Shown piece by piece: positions 1 to 7,552 of a stretch of 64,000 nucleotides of DNA. The notes below the pieces were generated by a model. It ran no database searches. It was not told the DNA's origin and worked only from the letters and a program-made list of their open reading frames with translations. The translations under genes were made by a program, and so were the position numbers. Within the stretch, counting starts at the first letter, position 1; each line of letters begins with the position of its first letter. Source of the stretch: Persicirhabdus sediminis (GTDB lineage Bacteria > Verrucomicrobiota > Verrucomicrobiia > Verrucomicrobiales > Akkermansiaceae); contig NZ_JAENIM010000008.1 in NCBI RefSeq assembly GCF_016595495.1, positions 147,041 through 211,040 of the forward strand, written 5' to 3'.

Positions 1-573
1 AGCTGCGGCGTCGCCACCTACATTGTTAAGGCCTAGCTCATTGAAGCTGCCGCTGGTCGGAGTCAGGTTTGCATAATTGAAGGTATTACCGCTAGATCCT
101 TCGATATTAGCAGTTGTAGCTCCACCTTGTTCTGAGAAGGTAAGGTATTCACCACTGCCGAATCCTTTTAGCGTAATGCTGTTCAGCGCGATTGAGTTGA
201 GAGTGGTGCCGTCTACGGAGTTTACGGATAATGTGAAAGTGATTTGTTCGCCTGATTCGATCTCGTTATTATTATTACCTCCATTGACATTAACAGTACT
301 GCTGTTGCCAGCTTGTTCACGTAGCTTGAGGTTTGAAGAGTTTCCTACAGTAGGTGAGCCGGTGGCGGTGATTGTTAGTCTAAATTCAAGACCATCTTGC
401 ACGTAGCCCGCAGTCTGGCTGGTTGCGCCACCAGTTACCCCCAAGGCTCTCCAGTCTAATCCACTACTTAAGTCGTTATTTCCCATGACTAAAGTGGCTG
501 CCGGGCTAGCCGCTATGGTGGCAAATAATATTGTGGGTATAATCAGTTTAGTGTGTTTCGTTGTGATTTTCAT
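1..573 (-). CDS. Secreted surface protein, N-terminal part only
   Basis: On the minus strand an open frame runs from the ATG at 571-573 to the window edge without a stop, giving 191 codons; the C-terminus lies outside. It begins MKITTKHTKLIIPTILFATI, a positively charged start plus a hydrophobic stretch, then small residues ending near ASPAAT: a signal peptide. The rest is rich in Gly, Ser, Thr and Asn with alternating hydrophobic residues, as in beta-sandwich surface proteins. A short purine run (AAAAGAAG) precedes the start. Many verrucomicrobial proteins of this type end in a PEP-CTERM sorting signal, but that end cannot be seen, so the family is not assigned. Plus-strand frames over this stretch are shadows. 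Confidence 0.75.
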   Translation of the reverse strand, partial: MKITTKHTKLIIPTILFATIAASPAATLVMGNNDLSSGLDWRALGVTGGATSQTAGYVQDGLEFRLTITATGSPTVGNSSNLKLREQAGNSSTVNVNGGNNNNEIESGEQITFTLSVNSVDGTTLNSIALNSITLKGFGSGEYLTFSEQGGATTANIEGSSGNTFNYANLTPTSGSFNELGLNNVGGDAAA

Positions 574-858
574 CTTCTTTTCGTTACTTGTTTAAGAGGA
601 TACGTGCGTGAAATAGTTTCACTGACGAAAATGAAGCTCGCTGCGTAATCTTTTGCAAAGTTTTAAACTTAAAATATTTTTTGATTTGTGAAATTTTGAC
701 GGTGATCGTGATACTATTTGATAAATATGTGACATGCAATTGTAGTTATTCAGTAAAATAGAACCCAATCGATTAATTGGACTCACTGATTTGCTGCACG
801 ACTGACTAGCTAGGATTTAAGGAATGACCCGCGCACGGCGGGCTAGTAGCTAGATGCC

Positions 859-1512
859 TCAGCAGCCACCGCGCATCTGGCGGAAAAGCATGAGGGCTAA
901 GAACATGCCGATGATGGCGAGCGGGACCAGCCAGCGGGATTTGCTGACGGGCACGGAAAAATCAGGCGCGTCGGTGACTTCAGCGAGCTGGCGCATTTTT
1001 TCCACCACACCATCGATGCCCACTTCGCGGCTGGTGGTGATGAGCTTGCCGGTATCGGCCTCGATCAGTGCGATGTGGGGGATGGAGTTTGGCGCGTATT
1101 TTTCCAGCTTAGGGATGTCGGACCAGGCGACGGCAGGAAATGGCATGTTGTAGTCGCGCAGGTATTTGAGCCGCTGTTCGGGTGTGCGATCGCTGCTGAC
1201 CATGACGATTTCTACCGGTGATGATTTGAGATATTGGTATTCATCTACCAGCGCTGGCGTGGTGGCGCGGCACGGCGGACACCACATCGCGGTGTAATAT
1301 AGCGCAATGAATTTTTTCTCCGCTGGCAGTGTGTAGCTAGCCAGCTCGGCGGGATTTTTGTCATCGAGAATTTCCAGCTGCGCGTGGTTGAGGCCAGCTG
1401 GCTGGCTGCTTGGTGCGCCGGTGAGCTGGCTGGCGGCGAGCAAGAAAACCATGGCAACTAGCTGGCTGAGCTGACGGCTGGTGGTGGAAAAATGGGCTGA
1501 TTTCATGATCAT
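859..1512 (-). CDS. Secreted thioredoxin-like oxidoreductase with C-terminal membrane anchor
   Basis: The protein carries the thioredoxin active site WCPPC in the context YYTAMWCPPCRATTPAL, followed by a cis-proline loop (SIPHIAL), so it belongs to the TlpA/nucleoredoxin-like thioredoxin fold. An N-terminal hydrophobic stretch (LVAMVFLLAASQLTGA) is a signal peptide and a hydrophobic C-terminal segment (WLVPLAIIGMFLALMLF) is a membrane anchor, placing the redox domain outside the cytoplasm. The frame is open to 1578, but the extra N-terminus lacks signal-peptide character; I prefer the ATG at 1512 (MIMKSAHF) or 1506 (MKSAHF). No Shine-Dalgarno sequence is visible. The likely role is thiol-disulfide exchange on exported proteins; the partner is unknown. 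Confidence 0.85.
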   Translation of the reverse strand: MIMKSAHFSTTSRQLSQLVAMVFLLAASQLTGAPSSQPAGLNHAQLEILDDKNPAELASYTLPAEKKFIALYYTAMWCPPCRATTPALVDEYQYLKSSPVEIVMVSSDRTPEQRLKYLRDYNMPFPAVAWSDIPKLEKYAPNSIPHIALIEADTGKLITTSREVGIDGVVEKMRQLAEVTDAPDFSVPVSKSRWLVPLAIIGMFLALMLFRQMRGGC

Positions 1513-1736
1513 AGAGTCTAGGGGTGGGAGAGCCTTTATTTGGGTAAGATAGGCGAAATGGGCACTTATTCCGTGCATTTTTTTGCATAAACCGAACGAA
1601 ACCGCTAATCCAGCTGAGAATTGACCGATTCTGCTTTATCGGACCCGCAAGCTGTGGTTTGTTGCGCGCATAAATTGAGCTGACCACTGGCTATAAGTGA
1701 GTGAGGCTTTTTTGTTAACTAAGACCAACGACCATT

Positions 1737-3347
1737 ATGCTGACGATTCGCAACATGACCAAAAACATGGGAGGGCGCACCCTGTTTGAAGATTCCAATT
1801 TGACGATCAACTGGGGCGAGCGCACCGCATTGGTCGGCCCTAACGGCGCGGGTAAGTCTACTCTGTTTAAGATTATTCTGGGCGAAGAAGATTGCGACAA
1901 CGGCGTGGTCGATCTCGATGAATACGCGATTGTTGGTTACCTCGCGCAGGAAGCTGGCGATCCAGGTGACGAGACCGTGATGGAAATCGCCATGGGCACC
2001 ACACCTGAGATGGTAGGCATTCTGCGTACCATGCGTGAGCACGAAGCTGCAGGCACCACTGATTCTGATGAATACGGCGCCGCTCAAGACCAATTTACCG
2101 CGCTCAATGGTTACCAGCTAGAGCCAAAAGCGAAGAAGATCCTCGCTGGACTTTCCTTTAAACAAGAAGATTTTGACCGCCCAGCTCGCGAGTTCTCTGG
2201 TGGTTGGATCATGCGTTCCTACCTCGCTCGTCTCTTGGTGATGGAGCCGGATTTGTTGATGCTCGATGAGCCTACTAACCACTTGGACCTGCACACATTG
2301 ATTTGGTTCCAGCGCTACCTGCAGAACTACCCAGGTGCGATTTTGATGATTTCCCACGATCGCGATTTCATGGACGAGATCATTGAGACCGTGTTCGACA
2401 TCGACCAGCAATCATTCATTTCCTATACCGGCAACTACAGCTCATTCCTCAATCAGCGCGAGACTCGCTACGAACAACAAGTTAGCGCGTACCGCAACCA
2501 GCAGAAGGAAATTGCCAAAGTGCAAGAGTTCGTCGACCGCTTCCGCTCAGTCGGCTCAAAAGCATCTCAGGTGCAGAGCAAGATGAAGCAGATCGAGAAA
2601 ATGCGCACGCTGGAGAAACCAGCCACTCCGCGCAAGGTATTCAAATTTAACTTCCCTCAGCCGCCACGCTCAACACAGAAAGTAGTCGAGCTGGAAAATG
2701 TCGACCTCGCCTACGGTGATCTGGTGATCTACAAAAATACCAGCCTAACCATCGAGCGCGGTGAGAAGATCGTTCTGGTAGGCCCTAACGGTGCCGGTAA
2801 ATCCACATTGATGAAGCTGCTCGCAGGTACCCTAGAGCCACAAGCTGGTACACGCCGCGCTGGCTACAGCACCAAGCTGGGTTACTACTCACAGCACCGT
2901 TCCGAAGCCTTTGACGAGCACAACTCAGTTCTCGACGAGGTGATGAAAGCAGCGCCAGATATTCGTGAAGACGAAGCGCGCTCCATCCTCGGATCATTCC
3001 TATTCCGTCGCCAAGACGTACACAAGAAATGTAAGGTTCTATCAGGTGGTGAGAAATCTCGTCTCAACTTGGTGAAATTCCTCGTTGATCCTCCTAACTT
3101 GCTGCTGATGGATGAGCCTACCACTCACTTGGACATCCTTTCTATCGAAGCCCTCGTGCAGGCGCTGAAGCAATACGAAGGCACCTTGGTATTCATTTCC
3201 CACGACGTGCACTTCATTCGCGCACTGGGTGAAACTACCCTGCATATCAGCGGTGGCCAGCTCACCCGCTACTCTGGCGGATACGACTATTACCTCGAGA
3301 AATCTGGTCTCGGTGATGGTGACGCTCGTGGCGGCATCACTGCCTAA
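1737..3347 (+). CDS. ABC-F family ATPase (translation factor type)
   Basis: A 536-residue protein with two ABC ATPase domains and no membrane segment, the layout of ABC-F proteins (EttA, YbiT, Uup) that bind the ribosomal E site. Walker A motifs (GPNGAGKST) lie near residues 34-42 and 348-356. Walker B/H-loop regions read LLMLDEPTNHLD and LLLMDEPTTHLD, and signatures are FSGGW and LSGGEKS. The basic and acidic linker between the domains (about residues 240-305) is the P-site tRNA interaction motif region. The first signature, FSGGW, departs from the usual LSGGQ but is common in this family. A perfect stem-loop terminator follows 37 bp after the stop. Which ABC-F subfamily it is cannot be settled by eye. 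Confidence 0.93.
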   Translation: MLTIRNMTKNMGGRTLFEDSNLTINWGERTALVGPNGAGKSTLFKIILGEEDCDNGVVDLDEYAIVGYLAQEAGDPGDETVMEIAMGTTPEMVGILRTMREHEAAGTTDSDEYGAAQDQFTALNGYQLEPKAKKILAGLSFKQEDFDRPAREFSGGWIMRSYLARLLVMEPDLLMLDEPTNHLDLHTLIWFQRYLQNYPGAILMISHDRDFMDEIIETVFDIDQQSFISYTGNYSSFLNQRETRYEQQVSAYRNQQKEIAKVQEFVDRFRSVGSKASQVQSKMKQIEKMRTLEKPATPRKVFKFNFPQPPRSTQKVVELENVDLAYGDLVIYKNTSLTIERGEKIVLVGPNGAGKSTLMKLLAGTLEPQAGTRRAGYSTKLGYYSQHRSEAFDEHNSVLDEVMKAAPDIREDEARSILGSFLFRRQDVHKKCKVLSGGEKSRLNLVKFLVDPPNLLLMDEPTTHLDILSIEALVQALKQYEGTLVFISHDVHFIRALGETTLHISGGQLTRYSGGYDYYLEKSGLGDGDARGGITA

Positions 3348-3383
3348 CGCGGTCATAGATTTACCGATTAGATTCAACACCAA

Positions 3384-3416
3384 AGCAGCCAGCTGATCCA
3401 GCTGGCTGCTTTTTTG
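3384..3416 (+). terminator. Intrinsic terminator of the ABC-F gene
   Basis: A perfect 11-bp stem (AGCAGCCAGCT / AGCTGGCTGCT) encloses the loop GATCC and is followed by a run of T. Each arm carries the window-wide AGCTGG/CCAGCT word, so the terminator is built from an inverted pair of that motif. Confidence 0.9.
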
Positions 3417-3444
3417 TATTCATTGAGAGGGCAAAAATTTACCC

Positions 3445-3755
3445 AGCTGGATTTCTCAGCCTCCATTTAATAGATCCGGCTAGCCCAACAAATTGACATT
3501 TAGAATAGCAGTTCTATCAGCCTGTTGCTGGAGAGTCTTTTTTTTGTTGGAACTGAAACCAGCTAGAAAAAAGCTGGAATGAGCTCAGCTAGCTAATTTA
3601 GTAACACATTGAAGCCTAGTTGGCCAGAAGTCCAGCCAGCTGGAATGTTAAATCCTGAATTGCTATCAAATTCCAGTGATTCTAGCTAACAAATAGATAC
3701 GGTTTGAACTTGATTTTCCTGCTAGAAAGTTTTTAAACCAGTCTTGTGATATATG
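3445..3755 (+). repeat. Dispersed intergenic repeat, copy R1 (full length)
   Basis: This about 310-bp stretch aligns by eye with 6225-6541. Shared blocks include CCCAACAAATTGACAT, GCAGTTCTATCAGCCTGTTG, CCAGCCAGCTGGAATGTTAA and a distal block with TTCCTGCTAG and a GTCTT-containing end. Its right third also matches 4304-4419. The repeat ends at the first ATG of the downstream orphan gene (3753). It contains several short palindromes built on AGCT. No coding frame is supported. Confidence 0.8.
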
Positions 3756-3779
3756 ACCCACACTGTAAATTTCATTAAT

Positions 3780-4256
3780 ATGCGAACCTTGTTAATTGCT
3801 AGCTCATTATTTTTTTGGGGAATTCATTGCTCCCATGCAGACATCAGCAGAGATTTCTTTTGCTTATCAGTGGCTTCTCAGAATGCTCATGCTGAATTTG
3901 AAGTATTAGCTACTGATGTTGCTGTCGATCCAGAATTAGCATCCAAATACCGCAAAGAAATTCAGCAATATCTATTATCTTTGGTTGAAAAAGGAGCGTT
4001 GGTTCAGATTGAAACAAAGTTTCAGTCTCCGGATGATCTGGGTGAAGAAAAACAAAATTCTTTCATGGAGGATTTGATAGATATAGCTACTTCGATGGCT
4101 CCAAAATATGGCTATTACACATCGTTGGAAATGGTAGGCTGCGGAGTAGGCCTCAAATTACGCAATATCCAACGGGATGAGCCTATTGCATGGACTTTCA
4201 GCGTTCCGAAAGAATATGAAAAAAGAATTCAAACAATGATCGCGCTGTATAAGTGA
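3780..4256 (+). CDS. Orphan secreted protein of unknown function
   Basis: The frame is open from an ATG at 3753, but the methionine at 3780 starts a good signal peptide (MRTLLIASSLFFWGIHCSHA), so I place the start there; 158 residues. The mature part is mixed alpha/beta in character, acidic, with no motif I recognise. It is flanked by copies R1 and R2 of the dispersed repeat, and its base composition is more AT-rich than neighbouring housekeeping genes. The gene therefore looks acquired or mobile. The alternative start at 3753 coincides with the end of the repeat, as does the ATG at 6539 after copy R3. Confidence 0.6.
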   Translation: MRTLLIASSLFFWGIHCSHADISRDFFCLSVASQNAHAEFEVLATDVAVDPELASKYRKEIQQYLLSLVEKGALVQIETKFQSPDDLGEEKQNSFMEDLIDIATSMAPKYGYYTSLEMVGCGVGLKLRNIQRDEPIAWTFSVPKEYEKRIQTMIALYK

Positions 4257-4303
4257 CTCCAAATACATTCACACTACACGAAGAAAAAGAGAGTGAGCCT
4301 GCT

Positions 4304-4419
4304 AGCTGAAATGTTAAATCCACATTTGCTATCAAATTTCAGTGATTCTAGCTAACAAAATGATTCGATTGAAAATTGCGTTTCCTGCTAGTCCGATGAT
4401 AAACCTGTCTTGTTATATT
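4304..4419 (+). repeat. Dispersed intergenic repeat, copy R2 (right part only)
   Basis: About 115 bp matching the right-hand third of R1 and R3. It begins AGCTGAAATGTTAAATCC, continues with TATCAAATTTCAGTGATTCT and ends TTCCTGCTAG...AAACCTGTCTTGTTATAT. The left two thirds of the element are absent. It lies between two orphan genes, about 110 bp before the next start. Confidence 0.75.
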
Positions 4420-4531
4420 CTTCTGCTGTCTCACATACTTACGCTGGTGTAACGGGGGCACCCTCTACGGAAAGTGGAATGAAATCGTCGGCCGTTAGTA
4501 TCAAAGAAAGTAATATTAGTAGTAAGTGGGA

Positions 4532-4990
4532 ATGTGTAGAAAGTTCGGAGTAGTAATATTGATCAGTTTGTTACTTTGGTTTGTGACATCACTGGCTTTG
4601 CAAGATAGCCGTAGCACAAAGCAAGAAATTATAGATGTTGGTACGCTGTATGTCTCTGTTATGCCTGAAGTCGAAACGAAGTTTGTTGAGGATATACGCA
4701 AGTTGTACCAACTTGAGGATATTGCTCAGGGCGGTACAATGGAAGGTTTCTCATATTATGACAGGACATATAGCTTCTATTTAGATCAGGCTGATGTCGA
4801 TGATTTGCAACGATATGTATTAGCGAATTATGATGGTAAAAACCTGCTTGGGCACAAGCTTTCAGCTACAGTTGACTATGAGCCATCTGGGGATGAGGCA
4901 CATCAAGTGTGGGTAGACGTCAAGTTTTATCATGAGGAGCAGCGGACGCAGAGTAAATGGATGTTGTGGTTGTACCAATTTGTGGAATAA
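4532..4990 (+). CDS. Orphan membrane-anchored protein of unknown function
   Basis: The frame can start at GTG 4526 or ATG 4532; I choose the ATG, giving 152 residues. Residues about 5-23 (FGVVILISLLLWFVTSLAL) form one membrane segment or signal anchor. The rest is a small acidic soluble domain rich in Tyr and Asp that I do not recognise. It sits between repeat copy R2 and the short repeat D1 (5004-5025), in the same relation as the doubtful frames between R3 and D2. This suggests a cassette-like arrangement. AT-rich codon use sets it apart from the housekeeping genes. Confidence 0.6.
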   Translation: MCRKFGVVILISLLLWFVTSLALQDSRSTKQEIIDVGTLYVSVMPEVETKFVEDIRKLYQLEDIAQGGTMEGFSYYDRTYSFYLDQADVDDLQRYVLANYDGKNLLGHKLSATVDYEPSGDEAHQVWVDVKFYHEEQRTQSKWMLWLYQFVE

Positions 4991-5003
4991 CTATTTTAAT
5001 TTA

Positions 5004-5025
5004 GGAAGACTAGTAGACAGACAAA
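5004..5025 (+). repeat. Short dispersed repeat D1
   Basis: GGAAGACTAGTAGACAGACA plus AA; the same word with one base changed (A for G) occurs at 6805-6826. Both copies lie 13-22 bp after the stop of a small orphan reading frame. Confidence 0.7.
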
Positions 5026-5077
5026 ATGAGCTAGAATTTTTTTGCAATCTTCTCAACCTGAGTTACCTGTAGAGATT

Positions 5078-6190
5078 ATGGCTACAGCTAGATATCTCTC
5101 TCCTTATCGAAAACACCGATCGGCGGTGTACCATTGCATTTCGCGTGTGGTGGATCGGCGATTTATTTTGGGTGATACTGAGCGTGAGCTATTTGTTGGG
5201 CTCATGCGCAACTGTGAGACCTTCTATGGCGTCAAAATCCTCAGCTATTGTGTGATGTCGAACCACTTTCATCTGCTGGTCGAAGTCCCCAAGGAAGGCG
5301 AGGTGGAGATCGATGACGATGAGTTTTTGCGACGTGTGAAGGCGCTATATTCGCCTAGCTACTACGCCGAGGTGAAGCAGATATTTTATAACTTGCTAGA
5401 GACTGCTAGCCAAGATGCTGAGGGGAATTCCAGCCGGGTGGCGGCGGATAATTTCAAGCGACAATATACCAGCCGGATGCACGATTTGGGCAACTTCATG
5501 AAGAGCCTGAAGCAGCGGTTCAGCCGTTGGTACAATAGGCATAACAACCGCGACGGCTACCTGTGGAGCGGTCGCTACACCAGCGTGCTCGTGCAGGCTG
5601 GATACGTTGCTAGAATCATGTCGACCTATATTGATCTCAACCCAGTTAGGGCGGGCATGGTAGAGAAACCAGATGCGTATCGATGGTGTAGCTACGGCGC
5701 TGCACTAGCTGGAGATAAACGCGCACGCCGTGGGCTTTGTCGTGTGCTCTGGCTGAAAGATGAAATGCCTAACTCGGCGGCTGAAAACCAACCGTGGGAT
5801 GAAGAAAATGCTCGCCATTACTGGACGGATGGCTGCGCCGAGCGCTATCGCGTGCTGCTCTATACCGATGCCGAGCAGACATTCAAAGACATCATGACCC
5901 GCGATGGCCAGTGGGTGAAAGCGCAAGTTAGAAAGGGAGTCAGCAAGGAAGAAATCGAGAAAGTATCTGAAGCTAACGGCCAGGTGAACATGGCCTATCT
6001 GCTGCGACATAAAGTCCGCCACTTCAGCGATGGTATGGTGATAGGCAGTCAAACATATCTCAATGAGGTATTCCAACAGACGAAGGAATGGTTTGGAGAA
6101 AAACGCAAATCTGGCGCTCGTAAGATGAAATCAAAGCATTGGCGCCAATCGCCCAAAGAGGTCTGCGCCATGCGCGATCTTCAGCAGTAA
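5078..6190 (+). CDS. Y1/REP-associated (RAYT-like) transposase
   Basis: A single-strand DNA transposase of the HUH/Y1 family. From the ATG at 5078 the protein has 370 residues. The HUH motif is HFH at residues 63-65 (MSNHFHLLVEVP), preceded by the typical YHCISRVVDRRFIL start. A YIDLNPVRAG block follows, as in REP-associated tyrosine transposases. The C-terminal extension (about residues 235-370, with LRHKVRHFSDGMVIGS and FGEKRKSGAR) is an accessory DNA-binding-type region seen in many Planctomycetes and Verrucomicrobia relatives. The frame extends to a TTG at 5042, which I judge not the start. The gene is flanked by dispersed repeats, consistent with RAYTs that spread REP-like palindromes. 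It appears intact. Confidence 0.88.
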   Translation: MATARYLSPYRKHRSAVYHCISRVVDRRFILGDTERELFVGLMRNCETFYGVKILSYCVMSNHFHLLVEVPKEGEVEIDDDEFLRRVKALYSPSYYAEVKQIFYNLLETASQDAEGNSSRVAADNFKRQYTSRMHDLGNFMKSLKQRFSRWYNRHNNRDGYLWSGRYTSVLVQAGYVARIMSTYIDLNPVRAGMVEKPDAYRWCSYGAALAGDKRARRGLCRVLWLKDEMPNSAAENQPWDEENARHYWTDGCAERYRVLLYTDAEQTFKDIMTRDGQWVKAQVRKGVSKEEIEKVSEANGQVNMAYLLRHKVRHFSDGMVIGSQTYLNEVFQQTKEWFGEKRKSGARKMKSKHWRQSPKEVCAMRDLQQ

Positions 6191-6224
6191 CCACCACCGC
6201 CAAACGAGCTGGAGTGAGCCAGGT

Positions 6225-6541
6225 AGCTGGAATTTTCAGGCCATTCGATAAATCCGACTGACCCAACAAATTGACATCAAGAAAAGCAGTTCTATCAGCC
6301 TGTTGCTGGAGAGCTGTGATTTTGTTGAAATCAAGATCAGCTAGAAACTGGCTGGAATGGCCATGAAATCAGCTAATTGGGCCAATTTAGTTACGAACCG
6401 AAGATCAATGGCCAAAAATCCAGCCAGCTGGAATGTTAAATCCTGGTTTGGTATCAAAAGTCAGCGTTTTAGACTTACAAAATAATGTGATTAGTGGTTT
6501 AGATTCCTGCTAGTCTGACTCTAAACCTGTCTTCTAATATG
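6225..6541 (+). repeat. Dispersed intergenic repeat, copy R3 (full length)
   Basis: Full-length partner of R1 (3445-3755): same order of blocks, with point differences and small indels. It starts at an AGCTGG word 35 bp after the transposase stop and ends at GTCTTCTAATATG. The last 14 bases (TCTTCTAATATGTG) are immediately duplicated once. Confidence 0.8.
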
Positions 6542-6733
6542 TGTCTTCTAATATGTGGAATAAGTATGGACGGGGGGCAGGAAAATCTAATACATATAAG
6601 TAATGATGAAGTACGGAATTATAGCTATAATTATATGCCAAATGCTAATTCTGTTGATGTTTATATATATGAAAAACTCAATGGAAGTAGATTACAAAAA
6701 TACTCAAATGTTATTTGTAGAGCTACAAACTGA
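6539..6733 (+). CDS. Doubtful 64-codon AT-rich frame after repeat R3
   Basis: An ATG at the very end of R3 opens a 64-residue frame rich in Asn, Tyr and Ser. It has no signal peptide, membrane segment or recognisable motif. Its position (between R3 and D2) mirrors the orphan genes after R1 and R2, which is the only argument for it. It overlaps the other small frame at 6669, and the two may be pieces of one decayed gene. Confidence 0.22.
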   Translation: MCLLICGISMDGGQENLIHISNDEVRNYSYNYMPNANSVDVYIYEKLNGSRLQKYSNVICRATN

Positions 6734-6782
6734 GATTAGGGAGCTAAAAAGTGTTTTAGCAGAGCTTCCAGCCCCTGATTAA
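6669..6782 (+). CDS. Possible 37-residue coiled-coil peptide
   Basis: ATG at 6669, stop at 6780-6782. The peptide MKNSMEVDYKNTQMLFVELQ continues with a heptad-like stretch TEIREL, KSVLAEL, ending PAPD. The regular Leu/Ile spacing suggests a short amphipathic helix. It ends 22 bp before repeat D2. It may be a real small protein or the tail of a broken gene. Confidence 0.3.
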   Translation: MKNSMEVDYKNTQMLFVELQTEIRELKSVLAELPAPD

Positions 6783-6804
6783 TTTTATACAAAGTTTGGG
6801 GTTT

Positions 6805-6826
6805 GGAAGACTAATAGACAGACAAA
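6805..6826 (+). repeat. Short dispersed repeat D2
   Basis: GGAAGACTAATAGACAGACA plus AA, one base different from D1 at 5004-5025. After it comes a GC-rich stretch (6852-6965) holding the palindrome GCCCCTTTGGGGC at 6859-6871. No gene is visible from here to 7444. Confidence 0.7.
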
Positions 6827-6999
6827 CTCAGCTATAATTAGCTGGCTAGTTTTGTCTCGCCCCTTTGGGGCTTCAGGCCTATTGGGCGCGCTCACCCTGA
6901 CCTGCGTTAGGCTTTCAGCCTTGCCTTGGTCAGGGCTGTAGTGTCTCGCTCCTTCGGACCTTTTTCCGGGTATAATGATATCGCGATAGTTACTGGAAA

Positions 7000-7259
7000 G
7001 ATAGTGACATCCTGAGAGATGACGAAGCGATAGTGACATCCTGAGAGGTGGCGAAGCAATAGTGCCCCCAGAGAGGTGGCGAAGCGATAGTGACATCCTG
7101 AGGGATGACGAAGCGATAGTGACATCCTGAGAGGTGACGAAGCAATAGTGACATCCTGGGGGGGGACGAAGCGATAGTGACATCCTGAGGGGTGGCGAAG
7201 CGATAGTGCCCGCTAGAGAGGTGACGCAAAAAATAGTGGCGTTCTGAGAAGTGGCGAAA
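7000..7259 (+). repeat. Tandem array of nine 29-bp repeats
   Basis: Head-to-tail units of consensus GATAGTGACATCCTGAGAGG + TGACGAAGC begin at 7000, 7029, 7058 (28 bp), 7086, 7115, 7144, 7173, 7202 and about 7231. A degenerate half unit precedes them at about 6983. Inner units differ at a few positions; the third, eighth and ninth are the most diverged. There are no spacers, so this is a minisatellite and not a CRISPR array. Because 29 is not a multiple of 3, the overlapping minus-strand frames of repeated MSLSLRHLSGCHY are artefacts of the array. Confidence 0.92.
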
Positions 7260-7364
7260 ACCTGCTGAAGTTAGGGCCGTTCATCACGGGCATGTTTTAT
7301 GAATCTTAGTTGTAGCTAGTGGGGGATCTGGCTGCTTGTTTTGCTGGTTGAGCGGGCAAAAATA

Positions 7365-7394
7365 AACCCAGCTGGAATGAGATCCAGCTGGGTT
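7365..7394 (-). terminator. Intrinsic terminator built from inverted CCAGCTGG
   Basis: Perfect 12-bp stem AACCCAGCTGGA / TCCAGCTGGGTT with loop ATGAGA. Read on the minus strand it is followed by a T-rich run, so it would end transcripts from the hydrolase gene at 7553. The stem-loop and its flank (7348-7430) are nearly identical to 11073-11150, downstream of the first giant gene. Confidence 0.8.
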
Positions 7395-7444
7395 AGATAG
7401 AGGTGACTTTTCTAGCTGGCGGGTGGTTAGCCAGCTGGGGTGAA

Positions 7445-7540
7445 TTATTCTATCAGCATGCGATAGAATACTGACTGACTTTCGGTAGGCACGATGTGCA
7501 GCGCATACTGGTAGCTAGGCAAGCTAAAGGTCTTGATGAG
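7445..7540 (-). pseudogene. Orphan C-terminal tail of a giant surface protein
   Basis: On the minus strand the 31 sense codons before the stop at 7445-7447 read LIKTFSLPSYQYALHIVPTE then SQSVFYRMLIE. This matches the extreme C-terminus of both giant proteins (…ALIVPIES…VFYRMIIE). The frame is closed upstream by a TAG at 7541-7543 and has no start codon. The sequence after the stop, including the hairpin at 7365-7394, is also shared with the region after the giant gene at 11170. I read it as the remnant of a third paralogue, mostly deleted or replaced by the hydrolase gene. Confidence 0.7.
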
Positions 7541-7552
7541 CTATTTTGTGGC

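Noticed and set aside
77..406. Plus-strand 109-codon frame
   Set aside because: It is the shadow of the minus-strand secreted-protein gene that runs off the window start.
828..842. Terminator CCCGC-GCACG-GCGGG after the thioredoxin-like gene
   Set aside because: The 5-bp stem is short and there is no T run on the minus strand.
3494..3520. Sigma-70 promoter in R1 and R3 based on TTGACA
   Set aside because: TTGACA is conserved in both copies, but no convincing -10 hexamer follows at 16-18 bp, and the genes start about 230 bp or more further on.
3445..6826. Integron gene-cassette array
   Set aside because: No tyrosine integrase, and although GCCCAAC in R1 matches the attC RYYYAAC core I find no matching GTTRRRY partner. 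R2 lacks that half entirely.
6785..7229. Minus-strand frames encoding repeated MSLSLRHLSGCHY-like peptides
   Set aside because: They arise in all frames from the non-coding 29-bp tandem repeat, have no start-site support and would be shuffled by any repeat change.
7000..7259. CRISPR array
   Set aside because: The 29-bp units abut directly with no spacers, and no cas gene is present.
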